DNA of 64,000 nucleotides from Pseudomonas koreensis. Lineage in GTDB: Bacteria; Pseudomonadota; Gammaproteobacteria; Pseudomonadales; Pseudomonadaceae. The notes under the pieces were generated by a model. That model had not been told where the DNA came from and did not search any database. It worked only from the letters and a program-made list of their open reading frames with translations. Below, in pieces: positions 16,442 to 25,399 of the stretch (the stretch's first letter is position 1; every line of letters begins with the position of its first letter). The position numbers were made by a program, and so were the translations under genes. The stretch covers positions 1-64,000 of the forward strand of contig NZ_JAOEJU010000018.1 of NCBI RefSeq assembly GCF_025447595.1, written 5' to 3'.

Positions 16442-17635
16442 ATGAAAACGCTGAAAACCCAAGTCGTCATCATCGGCGCCGGTCCGTCCGGATTATTGCT
16501 CGGCCAACTGCTGCACAACGCCGGCATCGACACCCTGATTCTGGAGCGACAGACACCTGACTATGTGCTCGGCCGAATTCGCGCCGGCGTCCTTGAACAA
16601 GGCATGGTAGAGCTGTTACGCGAGGCTGGCGTGGGTCAGCGGATGGACGCTGAAGGTCTGGTGCACGGTGGTTTCGAACTGGCCCTCGACGGGCGCCGGA
16701 TCCACATCGACCTGCAAGCCCTGACCGGTGGAAAAACCGTGATGGTCTACGGCCAGACCGAGGTCACTCGCGACCTGATGGCCGCTCGTCGGGAGACCGG
16801 CGGACAGACAATCTATGAAGCCAGCCATGTCGTTCCCTGTGGCATGAAAAGCGACGAAGCCTATGTCACCTTCGAAAAGGACGGCGAAACCTGGCGCGTC
16901 GATTGCGATTACATCGCAGGTTGCGACGGTTTCCACGGCGTGGCCCGGCAGTCGATTCCCGAGGATTGCCTGAAAGTCTTCGAACGGGTTTATCCGTTTG
17001 GCTGGCTGGGGATTCTCGCCGACACGCCACCGATTCACGATGAACTGGTCTACGCCCGCCACGAGCGCGGCTTCGCCCTGTGCAGCATGCGGTCGGCGAC
17101 TCGCACCCGCTATTACCTGCAAGTGCCCGCTGAGGAAAACGTCGACGACTGGTCGGATCAGCGTTTCTGGGATGAGCTGCGCAATCGTCTGCCGGAGGAT
17201 CTGGCGCAGAAACTCGTGACCGGTCCGTCGATTGAAAAGAGCATCGCGCCGCTGCGCAGTTTTGTGGTCGAACCGATGCAATACGGGCGGATGTTTCTGG
17301 TCGGCGATGCGGCTCACATCGTTCCGCCAACCGGCGCCAAGGGTCTGAATCTGGCAGCCAGCGATGTCAGCACGCTGTTCAGGATTCTGCTGAAGGTCTA
17401 TCGCGAAGGTCGCACTGACTTGCTGGAGAAATATTCGGAGATCTGCCTGCGCCGGGTGTGGAAAGCCGAACGGTTTTCCTGGTGGATGACTTCGATGCTG
17501 CACCGCTTCGACGAGCATGATGATTTCAGCCAGCGGATCTGTGCTTCGGAACTGGACTACTTTGTCAGTTCAGAGGCGGGTCAAAAAACCATTGCAGAAA
17601 ATTACGTCGGGCTTCCTTATGAGGCTATCGAATAG
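16442..17635 (+). CDS. pobA: 4-hydroxybenzoate 3-monooxygenase
   Basis: This encodes 397 residues, close to the 394 of the classical P. fluorescens enzyme. The FAD motif GAGPSG is at 12-17, RIRAGVLEQG near 44, the DG-type segment CDGFHGVAR near 160, and the second FAD motif GDAAHIVPPTGAKGLN near 286. It converts 4-hydroxybenzoate to protocatechuate using NADPH and O2 in the cytoplasm, feeding the beta-ketoadipate pathway. ATG 16442 matches the family start. A TTG at 16424 is in frame but unneeded. Regulated by the divergent pobR. Confidence 0.95.
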   Translation: MKTLKTQVVIIGAGPSGLLLGQLLHNAGIDTLILERQTPDYVLGRIRAGVLEQGMVELLREAGVGQRMDAEGLVHGGFELALDGRRIHIDLQALTGGKTVMVYGQTEVTRDLMAARRETGGQTIYEASHVVPCGMKSDEAYVTFEKDGETWRVDCDYIAGCDGFHGVARQSIPEDCLKVFERVYPFGWLGILADTPPIHDELVYARHERGFALCSMRSATRTRYYLQVPAEENVDDWSDQRFWDELRNRLPEDLAQKLVTGPSIEKSIAPLRSFVVEPMQYGRMFLVGDAAHIVPPTGAKGLNLAASDVSTLFRILLKVYREGRTDLLEKYSEICLRRVWKAERFSWWMTSMLHRFDEHDDFSQRICASELDYFVSSEAGQKTIAENYVGLPYEAIE

Positions 17636-17714
17636 CCTGCTACCGACTTACACTGGCGAGCATCCCCGCTCGCCTGGCGATCTGCGGGACACTCACTGCC
17701 CGCAGGTTTTGCCC

Positions 17715-19232
17715 GTGACCAATCTCAACCATCCCGAAACGCCCAAACCGGCCATTCGCAGCGTGCTGGTCGCGCTGATGATGGCGATCTTTCTCGGTGC
17801 GCTGGACCAGACCATCGTCGCCGTTTCCATGCCGGCCATCTCCGCCCAGTTCAAGGACGTCAGCCTGCTGGCCTGGGTGATTTCCGGCTACATGGTGGCG
17901 ATGACCGTGGCGGTGCCGATCTACGGCAAGCTCGGCGACCTGTACGGACGACGCAAACTGATGCTGTTCGGCATGGGCCTGTTCACCCTCGCCTCGCTGT
18001 TCTGCGGCATGGCCCAGAGCATGGAGCAACTGGTACTGGCGCGGATTTTCCAGGGCATCGGTGCCGGCGGGATGATTTCGGTAAGTCAGGCGATCATCGG
18101 CGACATCGTCCCGCCTCGCGAACGCGGGCGCTACCAGGGCTATTTCTCCAGCATGTACGCGGTGGCCAGCGTTGCCGGCCCGGTGCTCGGCGGCTACATG
18201 ACCGAGTACCTGTCATGGCGCTGGGTGTTCCTGATCAACTTGCCGCTGGGCCTTGGCGCTTATTGGGTGGCGCGACGCAACCTGATCGGCCTGCCGATTC
18301 CCCAGCGCAAACCGGTCATCGATTATCTCGGCACGCTGCTGATGATCATCGGCCTGACGGCGCTGTTGCTGGCGATCACTCAGGTCGGCCAGGGCCATGC
18401 GTGGCGCAGCAGCGAAGTGCTCGGTCTGTTCGCTTGCTCGGTGGCGGTGTTGGCGGTGTTCGTCTGGCACGAACGACGCGCCCGGGAGCCGTTGCTGCCG
18501 ATGCACCTGTTCACCAACCGCAGTGCGCTGCTGTGCTGGTGCACGATTTTCTTTTGCAGCTTCCAGGCGATTTCCCTGATCGTGCTGATGCCGCTGCGCT
18601 TTCAGAGCGTGACCGGCGCGGGGGCCGACAGCGCGGCATTGCACCTGCTGCCGCTGGCGATGGGTTTGCCGATCGGCGCGTATTTCGCCGGACGTCGCAC
18701 CTCGATCACCGGTCGCTATAAACCACAGATTCTCACCGGCGCGCTGCTGATGCCTATCTCGATCCTCGGCATGGCCTTCAGCCCGCCCGATGCGACGCTG
18801 CTCAGCAGCCTGTTCATGTTGCTCAGCGGGATCGCCGGCGGCATGCAGTTCCCGACCTCGCTGGTCGGTACGCAGAACTCGGTGGAGCAAAAGGACATCG
18901 GCGTCGCCACCAGCACCACCAACCTGTTCCGCTCACTGGGCGGTGCGGTGGGGGTGGCGTTGATGTCGGCGCTGTTGCTGGCGTTGTTGCAGGATTCCAG
19001 TTTCGCCCACCTGGCCGGTAGCTCGCTGATGAGCGAAGGGCATTCCGGCAACGTGCTGCTCGACGGTCTGAACGCGGCGCCCGGCGATGCGCAGAATGCC
19101 TTGCGTGCCGAATTGCTGGTGACGTTCCGGCATTTGCTGATGGTCAGCGCGGCGGTGTCGCTGCTCGGGCTGGCGGCGGCGATTGCGATGCCGAACCGCC
19201 TGTTGCGCGGGCGTGAACACGGCGCCCGCTGA
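17715..19232 (+). CDS. DHA2 family (14-helix) MFS drug or metabolite exporter
   Basis: This encodes 505 residues if GTG 17715 (VTNLNHPETP) is used. An ATG at 17619 overlapping the pobA end is an alternative. Motif A (GKLGDLYGRRKLM) and the DHA2-type LDQTIVAVSMPAI segment in helix 1 are clear, and about 14 hydrophobic segments fit the EmrB/QacA class. It follows pobA by about 80 bases on the same strand and might export aromatic acids, but the class is mainly multidrug, so cargo is open. Confidence 0.87.
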   Translation: MTNLNHPETPKPAIRSVLVALMMAIFLGALDQTIVAVSMPAISAQFKDVSLLAWVISGYMVAMTVAVPIYGKLGDLYGRRKLMLFGMGLFTLASLFCGMAQSMEQLVLARIFQGIGAGGMISVSQAIIGDIVPPRERGRYQGYFSSMYAVASVAGPVLGGYMTEYLSWRWVFLINLPLGLGAYWVARRNLIGLPIPQRKPVIDYLGTLLMIIGLTALLLAITQVGQGHAWRSSEVLGLFACSVAVLAVFVWHERRAREPLLPMHLFTNRSALLCWCTIFFCSFQAISLIVLMPLRFQSVTGAGADSAALHLLPLAMGLPIGAYFAGRRTSITGRYKPQILTGALLMPISILGMAFSPPDATLLSSLFMLLSGIAGGMQFPTSLVGTQNSVEQKDIGVATSTTNLFRSLGGAVGVALMSALLLALLQDSSFAHLAGSSLMSEGHSGNVLLDGLNAAPGDAQNALRAELLVTFRHLLMVSAAVSLLGLAAAIAMPNRLLRGREHGAR

Positions 19233-19265
19233 CTAACGAACACCGCTCCCACAAGGAAAGTGCAT

Positions 19266-20111
19266 TCAAGCACTGTAATAACCGACCGCCACCAGCATGT
19301 TCCCGACCTTCTTCAGATAGGCATGCTTGTCCTCGACCTTGCCGGTCACCGGGTTTTTCCAGCGGTACTCGTACTCGCCCTCATCCTGTTTGCCGATCAG
19401 CGCCAGAATCGGTTCGCCCACCGGTTTGCCTTCCGGGTCATCGACCTTGGCGAAATCGGTGTTGATCAGGCGCAGGTTGGTGCCGTGGGCGACGTAGCGC
19501 TTGTTGTCGAGATTGACCACGAACACATACAGGTCGTCCTGCAGGTAACCGCCCTTGAGCGAGTTGATCGCGGACAGCGTGCCCTTCTCGTCCTTGGTCA
19601 AATCGATGGCCGCTTTGTCGAGCAACGCTTTCGCCTGCTCCGCCGACGCACGCGGCAGGTAATAACCCACCGCGAGAATCCGCTGACCGATGCGTTGATA
19701 GTAAACGTGCTTGCGCTCGACCTTGCCGTCGGACCAGTTCTGCCAGCGGTATTCGGCCTGCTGGATGCCATTGCCTTCCGGCACTTTCAAGGCGTCCTTG
19801 AAGGACTTCTGCAAGTCCGGCCCGAGGACTTCGCTGACGTCGCGACCGATCAATGCCGACGACGGCCCGCCGCTGGCGAGCATCACGCCCTTGGTATCGA
19901 CCACGAACACGTAGCGATCCTTGTCGACGAATTCGCCCTGGCGGCTGAATGCCGCGAACGCCTTGTCGCCGTTGTCGTGATAGTAGGCCAGCGCCTTTTC
20001 CAGCAAGGCGATGGCAGCCTTGCTGTCGTCCTTTTCCGTGGCCGCATTGGCCTGTCCGAAACTCAACAACAGCACCGCGCCGAGCCAGGCCAGCTTTTGC
20101 ACAAACCCCAT
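19266..20111 (-). CDS. Periplasmic double-Cache domain protein
   Basis: This encodes 281 residues. A signal peptide (residues 1-23, ending QANA) is followed by two similar Cache-type modules: the first around 30-150 (YVFVVDTKGVMLASGG ... RWQNWSDGKVERKHVYYQRIGQRILAVGYY) and the second around 160-281 (YVFVVNLDNKRYVAHG ... YRWKNPVTGKVEDKHAYLKKVGNMLVAVGYYSA). There is no membrane helix after the modules and no signalling domain, so it is a free periplasmic ligand-binding protein or partner of a separate sensor. Ligand unknown. Confidence 0.83.
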   Translation of the reverse strand: MGFVQKLAWLGAVLLLSFGQANAATEKDDSKAAIALLEKALAYYHDNGDKAFAAFSRQGEFVDKDRYVFVVDTKGVMLASGGPSSALIGRDVSEVLGPDLQKSFKDALKVPEGNGIQQAEYRWQNWSDGKVERKHVYYQRIGQRILAVGYYLPRASAEQAKALLDKAAIDLTKDEKGTLSAINSLKGGYLQDDLYVFVVNLDNKRYVAHGTNLRLINTDFAKVDDPEGKPVGEPILALIGKQDEGEYEYRWKNPVTGKVEDKHAYLKKVGNMLVAVGYYSA

Positions 20112-20173
20112 GACGCATCCCTCGTTCTTGTTGGTGTTTCAAGAGCGTAGACGGCCTGAAGGCATGTATGGAT

Positions 20174-20192
20174 ATTCAGAAAGCTTCTGAAT
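20174..20192. promoter_or_regulatory. Perfect palindrome upstream of the double-Cache gene
   Basis: ATTCAGAA-AGC-TTCTGAAT is an exact 8-3-8 inverted repeat, 63 bases upstream of the start of the Cache gene. Size and symmetry suit a dimeric repressor or activator site. No adjacent regulator gene exists. Confidence 0.4.
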
Positions 20193-20198
20193 GTTGCT

Positions 20199-20227
20199 GT
20201 GGCGAGGGCGTTCGCGCCCTCACCACA
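20199..20227 (-). terminator. Hairpin after the coiled-coil protein gene
   Basis: A GAGGGCG-TTCG-CGCCCTC core with flanking GTGG/CCAC pairing lies 9 bases past the stop of the gene ending at 20236. It resembles a second family of Pseudomonas intergenic hairpins (TGTGGCGAGGG type). There is no T run. Confidence 0.5.
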
Positions 20228-20235
20228 CAAGAAGC

Positions 20236-21111
20236 TTACGGACGGGCGTTGAGTTGCTGTTGCAGGTTCTGGATCTGCGCTTGCAGGGTGTTGATGTTGC
20301 GGGTCATCTGCCCACGGAACGCATCGAACTCGGCAGTGTTGGTGCCGCCCTGCGCGCCGGCCGGACGGTTGTCCTGCTCGCTCTTGAGGATGACGATTTC
20401 CTGCTCCAGACGATCGATCGCAGCGTTCGACCCGCCTTGTTTTTTCAGGGCCGTGATGTCGGCACCGAGGCTCTTGAACTGTGCATCGAAACCCTTCACC
20501 TGTGCATCGAAGCTCTTGAGCTGGGCGTCGACTTTGCTGGTGTCGGCCGGTGTGCTTTTCAGCGTGGCCAGTTCGGCGCTCAGGGCTTTGACCTGGGCCT
20601 GCAACTGGGTGTTGGCGTTCTGTTGTTCAGTGGTCTGGGCGGTCATCTGCGCCAGGCGCTTGTCCAGATCTGTCGCCTGCCCGGCCACGCCCTGCTGCTG
20701 TTTGCTCTGATCCTGAAGCGCGCTTTGCAGCTGTTTGATTTGCAGTTTCAGGGCTTCGCTGTCGGTGGTGACGTTGGTCTGGCTGGCCACAACCTTGCCG
20801 GAAATATCCTGCAGGCGCCCCGCCGCTTCCTCACTGATGCGCGCGAAACTTTCCTGGGTCGCCACCAGTTGCTGCTCCATCAGCGAAATCTGCTGGAAGC
20901 TCCACCAGGCAAGACCGATGAAGGCGAAAAACAACGCGCCGACCAGTGCCCACAACGGCCCGGTGCTGGCGGCCTTGACCTTGACCACCGGCGGCGTGCG
21001 CGAATGCGCGGAGGTGCGGGCGGTGGCCGGAAAATCGTCGTCATCGAGGGTGTCGGCGCGCAGGCTCGGTACATCGTCGAAATCGTCGTGGGCATCGTTA
21101 CGCATGGACAT
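20236..21111 (-). CDS. Single-pass membrane protein with long coiled coil
   Basis: This encodes 291 residues. An acidic disordered N-terminus (residues 1-45, rich in D) leads to one membrane helix (about 50-70, WALVGALFFAFIGLAWW), then a coiled coil of about 200 residues rich in Gln, Ala and Lys with repeated LKSFDAQVKGFDAQFKSL units. Topology suggests a short cytoplasmic part and a long periplasmic rod. It resembles proteins sometimes labelled ATPase in Pseudomonas, but no nucleotide-binding motif is present. Role unknown, perhaps a scaffold. Confidence 0.75.
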   Translation of the reverse strand: MSMRNDAHDDFDDVPSLRADTLDDDDFPATARTSAHSRTPPVVKVKAASTGPLWALVGALFFAFIGLAWWSFQQISLMEQQLVATQESFARISEEAAGRLQDISGKVVASQTNVTTDSEALKLQIKQLQSALQDQSKQQQGVAGQATDLDKRLAQMTAQTTEQQNANTQLQAQVKALSAELATLKSTPADTSKVDAQLKSFDAQVKGFDAQFKSLGADITALKKQGGSNAAIDRLEQEIVILKSEQDNRPAGAQGGTNTAEFDAFRGQMTRNINTLQAQIQNLQQQLNARP

Positions 21112-21227
21112 TGAGGCAACCTTTGTGAAACGCGGTGATGGCAGATTGGGGCGAAGTATAAACCCCGCGGCCGCTGGGGTTGACCCTCAAGCCGTGGCGC
21201 GGTTCAGTGCCGGCCGGCAGATTCGTA

Positions 21228-22220
21228 TCAACGAATGTCCTGGGCCTTCCACCAGCCACAGAACTCATCGAGAGCCGTCCACAGACTGACTTTCGGATCG
21301 TAGTCCAGATAATGCCGGGCGCGACTGATGTCGAGGGTGAAATTTTTGTTCATCACCTGCATGCCCAGTCGCGACAGGGTCGGCTCGGGACGCCCGGGCC
21401 AGAGCTTGCACACACCTTCGTTGAGCGCCGCCACGCTGTAGGCCAGCCCGTAGGAACGGTACTTGGTGACCTGTGGGACTTCCATCTTGCGCATCACGTA
21501 ATTGACCACATCCCACAGCGGCACCGGGGCGCCGTTGCTGATGTTGTAGGCCTTGCCCAGCGCGGAGGCGTCGGCCAGCAGGCTGCTGAGCAACGCTTCA
21601 TTGAGGTTGTGCACGCTGGTGAAATCGACCTTGTTCAGACCGTTGCCGATGATCGCCAGACGGCCCTTGCGCTGCATGTTCAGCAAGCGCGGGAAGATGC
21701 TCATGTCGCCGGCACCGGTGACGAAACGCGGGCGCAGGGCCAGGGTTTCGAGGCCGAATTCCTGGGCGCCGAAGACCTTTTGCTCAGCCAGGTATTTGGT
21801 CGCGGCGTAGTGATGCTTGAAGCGCTTGGGCACTTGTTCTTCGGTCAGGCCGAGATGGTCGCGACCGTCAAAGTAGATCGATGGCGACGACAGATGCACC
21901 AGCCGCCGAACCCGTTGCTTCAGGCAAGCCTCGACCACGTTTTCGGTAACTTGCACGTTGCCCTGATGGAAGTCCTGATAACGGCCCCACAAGCCGACCG
22001 CACCGGCGCAATGCACCACGGCTTCGACATCGCTGCATAGCGCACGCACCAGATCCGGATCGCTCAAATCGCCTTGAACGAACTCGGCACCGCGACGCAC
22101 CAGATGCTCGACACCCTCGGCCCGGCGACCGTTGACCCGTACGTCCAGGCCCTGCTCCAGGGCGAAACGCGCAAAGCGTCCGCCAATGAAGCCGCTTGCG
22201 CCGGTGACCAGAATTTTCAT
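21228..22220 (-). CDS. NAD-dependent epimerase/dehydratase family protein (3-beta-HSD-like extended SDR)
   Basis: This encodes 330 residues with the Rossmann motif GASGFIGG at 7-14, an HCAGAVGLWGRYQDFHQGNV segment, the catalytic YAATK (Tyr-x-x-x-Lys) near 150 and a preceding LSSPSIYFDG. This pattern matches the steroid dehydrogenase/dihydroflavonol reductase branch of extended SDRs. It may share an operon with the coiled-coil gene downstream, although 116 bases separate them. Substrate unknown. Confidence 0.83.
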   Translation of the reverse strand: MKILVTGASGFIGGRFARFALEQGLDVRVNGRRAEGVEHLVRRGAEFVQGDLSDPDLVRALCSDVEAVVHCAGAVGLWGRYQDFHQGNVQVTENVVEACLKQRVRRLVHLSSPSIYFDGRDHLGLTEEQVPKRFKHHYAATKYLAEQKVFGAQEFGLETLALRPRFVTGAGDMSIFPRLLNMQRKGRLAIIGNGLNKVDFTSVHNLNEALLSSLLADASALGKAYNISNGAPVPLWDVVNYVMRKMEVPQVTKYRSYGLAYSVAALNEGVCKLWPGRPEPTLSRLGMQVMNKNFTLDISRARHYLDYDPKVSLWTALDEFCGWWKAQDIR

Positions 22221-22274
22221 GTAGAGCTCCGCTGTCTTTCGTTTTGCCTGATTCGTGAGTCTTGACGCTGGCCG

Positions 22275-23168
22275 TCAGTCCAACGGCACCAGCCATTGCG
22301 CCGACGAGCGCACCAATTGCTCGGTCAACAGACCGAGCAACTGACCGCCATTGCGCCAATGATGCCAGTACAAGGGCACGTCGATCGGTTTATCTGGCAA
22401 CAGTTCACGCAGCACGCCGCGCTCCAGTTGCTCGCGCACCTGCAATTCCGGCACCAGTCCCCAGCCGAGCCCGGCTTCGGTCAGGCGGATGAAACCTTCG
22501 GAAGACGGGCACAGGTGATGTTCGAAACCGCCATCGACGCCGAGGGACGCGAGGTAACGATGCTGGAGAAAATCGTCAGGGCCAAACACCAGCGCCGGGG
22601 TGCGCGGCAATTGTTCGGCCCGCACACCATCGGGAAAGTGGCGCTCAATGAACGCCGGACTGGCCAGCGCCCGATAGCGCATCGCCCCGAGCAACACGCT
22701 GCGAGCGCCCGCCACCGGCCGCTCACTGGCACACAGGCAACCGGCCACTTCACCGGCGCGCATGCGTTTGAGGCCGACGGTCTGGTCTTCGACGATCAGA
22801 TCGAGCAACAGATGTTGTTCGGCGCAGAAGTCGCCCACGGCCTCGGCCCACCAGGTGGCGAGACTGTCGGCATTCAGGGCGATGCGCAGGCGCTCCGGCA
22901 GGCCTTCTTCGTCCAGCGCCGGTACCAGCGTCTGCAAATCCCGTTCGAGCAGGCGCACCTGCTGCACATGGTTGAGCAGACGCCGGCCGATCTCGGTCGG
23001 CGACGGCGGCGTGCCGCGCACCAAAACCGGCTGGCCGACCCGCGCCTCCAGCAGTTTGATCCGCTGGGAAATCGCCGATTGCGAAAGACCCAGCACCTGC
23101 GCCGCCCGTTCAAATCCGGCCTGCTCGACCACGGCGGCCAGAGCGGAAAGCAATTTGTAGTCGAACAT
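22275..23168 (-). CDS. argP: LysR family regulator ArgP (IciA)
   Basis: This encodes 297 residues with a typical ArgP N-terminus (FDYKLLSALAAVVEQAGFERAAQVLGLSQSAISQRIKLLE). ArgP activates the arginine/lysine exporter gene argO according to the basic amino acid bound. An argO/lysE-like gene follows on the opposite strand with one gene between, the same order as P. aeruginosa PA4363-PA4365 from memory. Product is a cytoplasmic DNA-binding protein. Confidence 0.88.
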   Translation of the reverse strand: MFDYKLLSALAAVVEQAGFERAAQVLGLSQSAISQRIKLLEARVGQPVLVRGTPPSPTEIGRRLLNHVQQVRLLERDLQTLVPALDEEGLPERLRIALNADSLATWWAEAVGDFCAEQHLLLDLIVEDQTVGLKRMRAGEVAGCLCASERPVAGARSVLLGAMRYRALASPAFIERHFPDGVRAEQLPRTPALVFGPDDFLQHRYLASLGVDGGFEHHLCPSSEGFIRLTEAGLGWGLVPELQVREQLERGVLRELLPDKPIDVPLYWHHWRNGGQLLGLLTEQLVRSSAQWLVPLD

Positions 23169-23264
23169 CAGTTTTCCTAATGAGCGATCAGCACTATTGG
23201 TTTTTCTTATACCGCGTCAACCGGGAGAATAGCCAGCAAGCACTCTTTATCAAGGACCACCATC

Positions 23265-23666
23265 ATGGCTGGCGAAACCTCGTTGACCACCCTGCTGCGC
23301 AGCATGAGCCCGCAGCTCAATGCCGGCGAATATGTGTTCTGCACCTTGCGCGACGGCCAGTTGCCGAGCGGCCTGGAGATCGTAGGCAGTTTCCGTGAAC
23401 AGGAAGGCCTGACGGTGATTCTCGAACGCTCCCACGCCGAGCGCGCCGGTTTCAGCTTCGACTACGTCGCGGCCTGGATCACGTTGAACGTGCATTCGGC
23501 GCTGGAAGCCGTCGGCCTGACCGCCGCATTCGCCACCGCACTGGGAAAGGCCGGCATCAGCTGCAACGTGATCGCCGGTTATTACCACGACCATCTGTTC
23601 GTCGGTCAGGCCGACGCCGAACGCGCCATGCAAGTGCTGCGTGATCTCGCAGCCAACGCGGAGTAA
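23265..23666 (+). CDS. ACT-like domain protein
   Basis: This encodes 133 residues with two ACT-type halves: YVFCTLRDGQLPSGLEIVGSF with EGLTVILERSHAERAGFSFDY, then WITLNVHSALEAVGLTAAFATALGKAGISCNVIAGYYHDHLFV. Such small proteins bind amino acids in related families. It lies between argP and the exporter gene and is 5 bases from the latter, so it is probably co-transcribed. A role in sensing or limiting basic amino acids is inference. Confidence 0.8.
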   Translation: MAGETSLTTLLRSMSPQLNAGEYVFCTLRDGQLPSGLEIVGSFREQEGLTVILERSHAERAGFSFDYVAAWITLNVHSALEAVGLTAAFATALGKAGISCNVIAGYYHDHLFVGQADAERAMQVLRDLAANAE

Positions 23667-23671
23667 CCGTC

Positions 23672-24274
23672 ATGTGGCAAAGCTATACCAACGGTTTGCT
23701 GGTGGCGTTCGGGCTGATCATGGCGATCGGCACCCAGAATGCCTTTGTCCTGGCGCAGAGCCTTCGGCGTGAACATCACCTGCCGGTCGCCGCGCTGTGC
23801 GTCGCCTGCGATGCGCTGCTGGTGGCGGCAGGTGTTTTCGGTCTGGCCACGGTGCTGGCGCAGAACCCCACTTTGCTGGCGGTGGCCCGCTGGGGCGGCG
23901 CAATCTTCCTGATCTGGTACGGCAGCCAGGCGTTGCGCCGGGCCTGTTCGAAACAGAGCCTGCAACAGGGTGAAAACCAGACCGTGCGTTCGCTGCGGGC
24001 GGTAATGCTCAGCGCACTGGCGGTGACGTTGCTCAACCCGCACGTCTATCTCGACACCGTTCTGCTGATCGGTTCTCTCGGTGCGCAACAGTCGGTGCCC
24101 GGCGCTTATGTCGTTGGCGCGGCAAGTGCTTCGCTGCTGTGGTTCTTCACCCTGGCGTTCGGCGCGGCATGGCTTGCCCCTTGGCTGGCACGGCCGAGTA
24201 CGTGGCGGATTCTGGATCTGTTGGTGGCGGTGATGATGTTCACGGTGGCGGGGCAATTGATATTGGCTTCCTGA
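23672..24274 (+). CDS. argO: LysE/ArgO family amino acid exporter
   Basis: This encodes 200 residues with five to six membrane helices and the LysE hallmarks AIGTQNAFVLAQSL near residue 20 and LLNPHVYLDT near 125. It exports arginine and/or lysine from the cytoplasm. The ribosome-binding site GCGGAGTAACC overlaps the end of the ACT-like gene. Control by ArgP is expected from the family and layout. Confidence 0.9.
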   Translation: MWQSYTNGLLVAFGLIMAIGTQNAFVLAQSLRREHHLPVAALCVACDALLVAAGVFGLATVLAQNPTLLAVARWGGAIFLIWYGSQALRRACSKQSLQQGENQTVRSLRAVMLSALAVTLLNPHVYLDTVLLIGSLGAQQSVPGAYVVGAASASLLWFFTLAFGAAWLAPWLARPSTWRILDLLVAVMMFTVAGQLILAS

Positions 24275-24450
24275 ATTATTCCAAAAGGCTCTGGAACCTC
24301 TATCCCACACAGTTGTTGCGTGGTTAAGCCGCACCCCCGGTGCTATGATCCGAACCCTGCGCCGCAAAGAGTAAAAACTCGCCGGTGCATTTCTGGCCGC
24401 CCGTGATCGGCCTTGCGCTCACCGCAACAGACCTGATTAGGAGAATCATC

Positions 24451-25047
24451 ATGGCTTTCGAATTGCCGCCGCTGCCTTACGCACACGATGCCCTGCAGCC
24501 GCACATTTCCAAGGAAACCCTGGAATTCCACCACGACAAGCACCACAACACCTACGTCGTGAACCTGAACAACCTGGTGCCAGGCACCGAGTTCGAAGGC
24601 AAGACCCTGGAAGAGATCGTCAAGACTTCCTCGGGCGGCATCTTCAACAACGCCGCTCAGGTCTGGAACCACACCTTCTACTGGAACTGCCTGGCGCCAA
24701 ACGCCGGCGGTCAACCAACCGGCGCACTGGCTGAAGCCATCAACGCGGCGTTCGGTTCGTTCGACAAGTTCAAGGAAGAGTTCAGCAAAACCTCGATCGG
24801 CACCTTCGGTTCCGGCTGGGGCTGGCTGGTGAAAAAGGCTGACGGTTCCCTGGCTCTGGCCAGCACCATCGGCGCCGGCAACCCGCTGACCAGCGGCGAC
24901 ACCCCGCTGCTGACCTGCGACGTGTGGGAACACGCTTACTACATCGACTACCGTAACCTGCGTCCAAAATACGTCGAGGCGTTCTGGAACCTGGTCAACT
25001 GGAAGTTCGTGGCCGAGCAGTTCGAAGGCAAGACCTTCACCGCTTAA
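24451..25047 (+). CDS. sodB: Superoxide dismutase [Fe]
   Basis: This encodes 198 residues starting MAFELPPLPYAHDALQPHIS, with metal ligands His in FHHDKHH (about residues 26-31), His in NHTFYW (near 74), and Asp/His in DVWEHAYYIDY (near 157). FNNAAQVWNHTFYWNCL and lengths fit the iron form. It converts superoxide to peroxide in the cytoplasm. A TTAGGAGAATC ribosome-binding site precedes ATG 24451, and a strong terminator follows. Confidence 0.96.
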   Translation: MAFELPPLPYAHDALQPHISKETLEFHHDKHHNTYVVNLNNLVPGTEFEGKTLEEIVKTSSGGIFNNAAQVWNHTFYWNCLAPNAGGQPTGALAEAINAAFGSFDKFKEEFSKTSIGTFGSGWGWLVKKADGSLALASTIGAGNPLTSGDTPLLTCDVWEHAYYIDYRNLRPKYVEAFWNLVNWKFVAEQFEGKTFTA

Positions 25048-25059
25048 GCTGCGTCCCCG

Positions 25060-25087
25060 AAAAAACCCGGCATTGCCGGGTTTTTTT
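25060..25087 (+). terminator. Intrinsic terminator of sodB
   Basis: AAAAAACCCGGCATTGCCGGGTTTTTTT has a 6- to 7-bp GC stem, flanking A and T runs, and begins 13 bases after the stop. Confidence 0.92.
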
Positions 25088-25399
25088 CTGCCCGGGAATC
25101 GGTTTCAAGTGACCTGCGTCGCAATCAAGGCCTTTTCCCACACGCAAAGCAGACCTTGTCGCCTTGCTCCCAGGCCACGGCGAACTAACATCAAAAAAGG
25201 AAAAATTGTCCGACACCCCTCAAGTTGGAGAGCAAAACTACCGACACAGTACAAATAGGGCAAATGCTCCAGACAGCAGCATTTCGGCCAAGGCCACGGA
25301 CAAATTTTCCAGGGCCCGATTGTCCCTTTGACTGCCAACACGGGATTGCCAATACTCATGGCAACTTGACGCTACCCGCACGGAACAAGGAATAACCCT
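25088..25399 (+). other. Leader region of bifA, 312 bp without a gene
   Basis: No credible gene is seen. Near its end an inverted repeat TTGCCA-N7-TGGCAA (25346-25364) lies 36 bases before the bifA start, and an ACAAGGAATA ribosome-binding segment ends it. The length suggests room for regulated transcription. I found no clear FleQ site. Confidence 0.4.

Noticed and set aside
25088..25399. FleQ binding site before bifA
   Set aside because: No sequence close to the FleQ consensus was found in this region.
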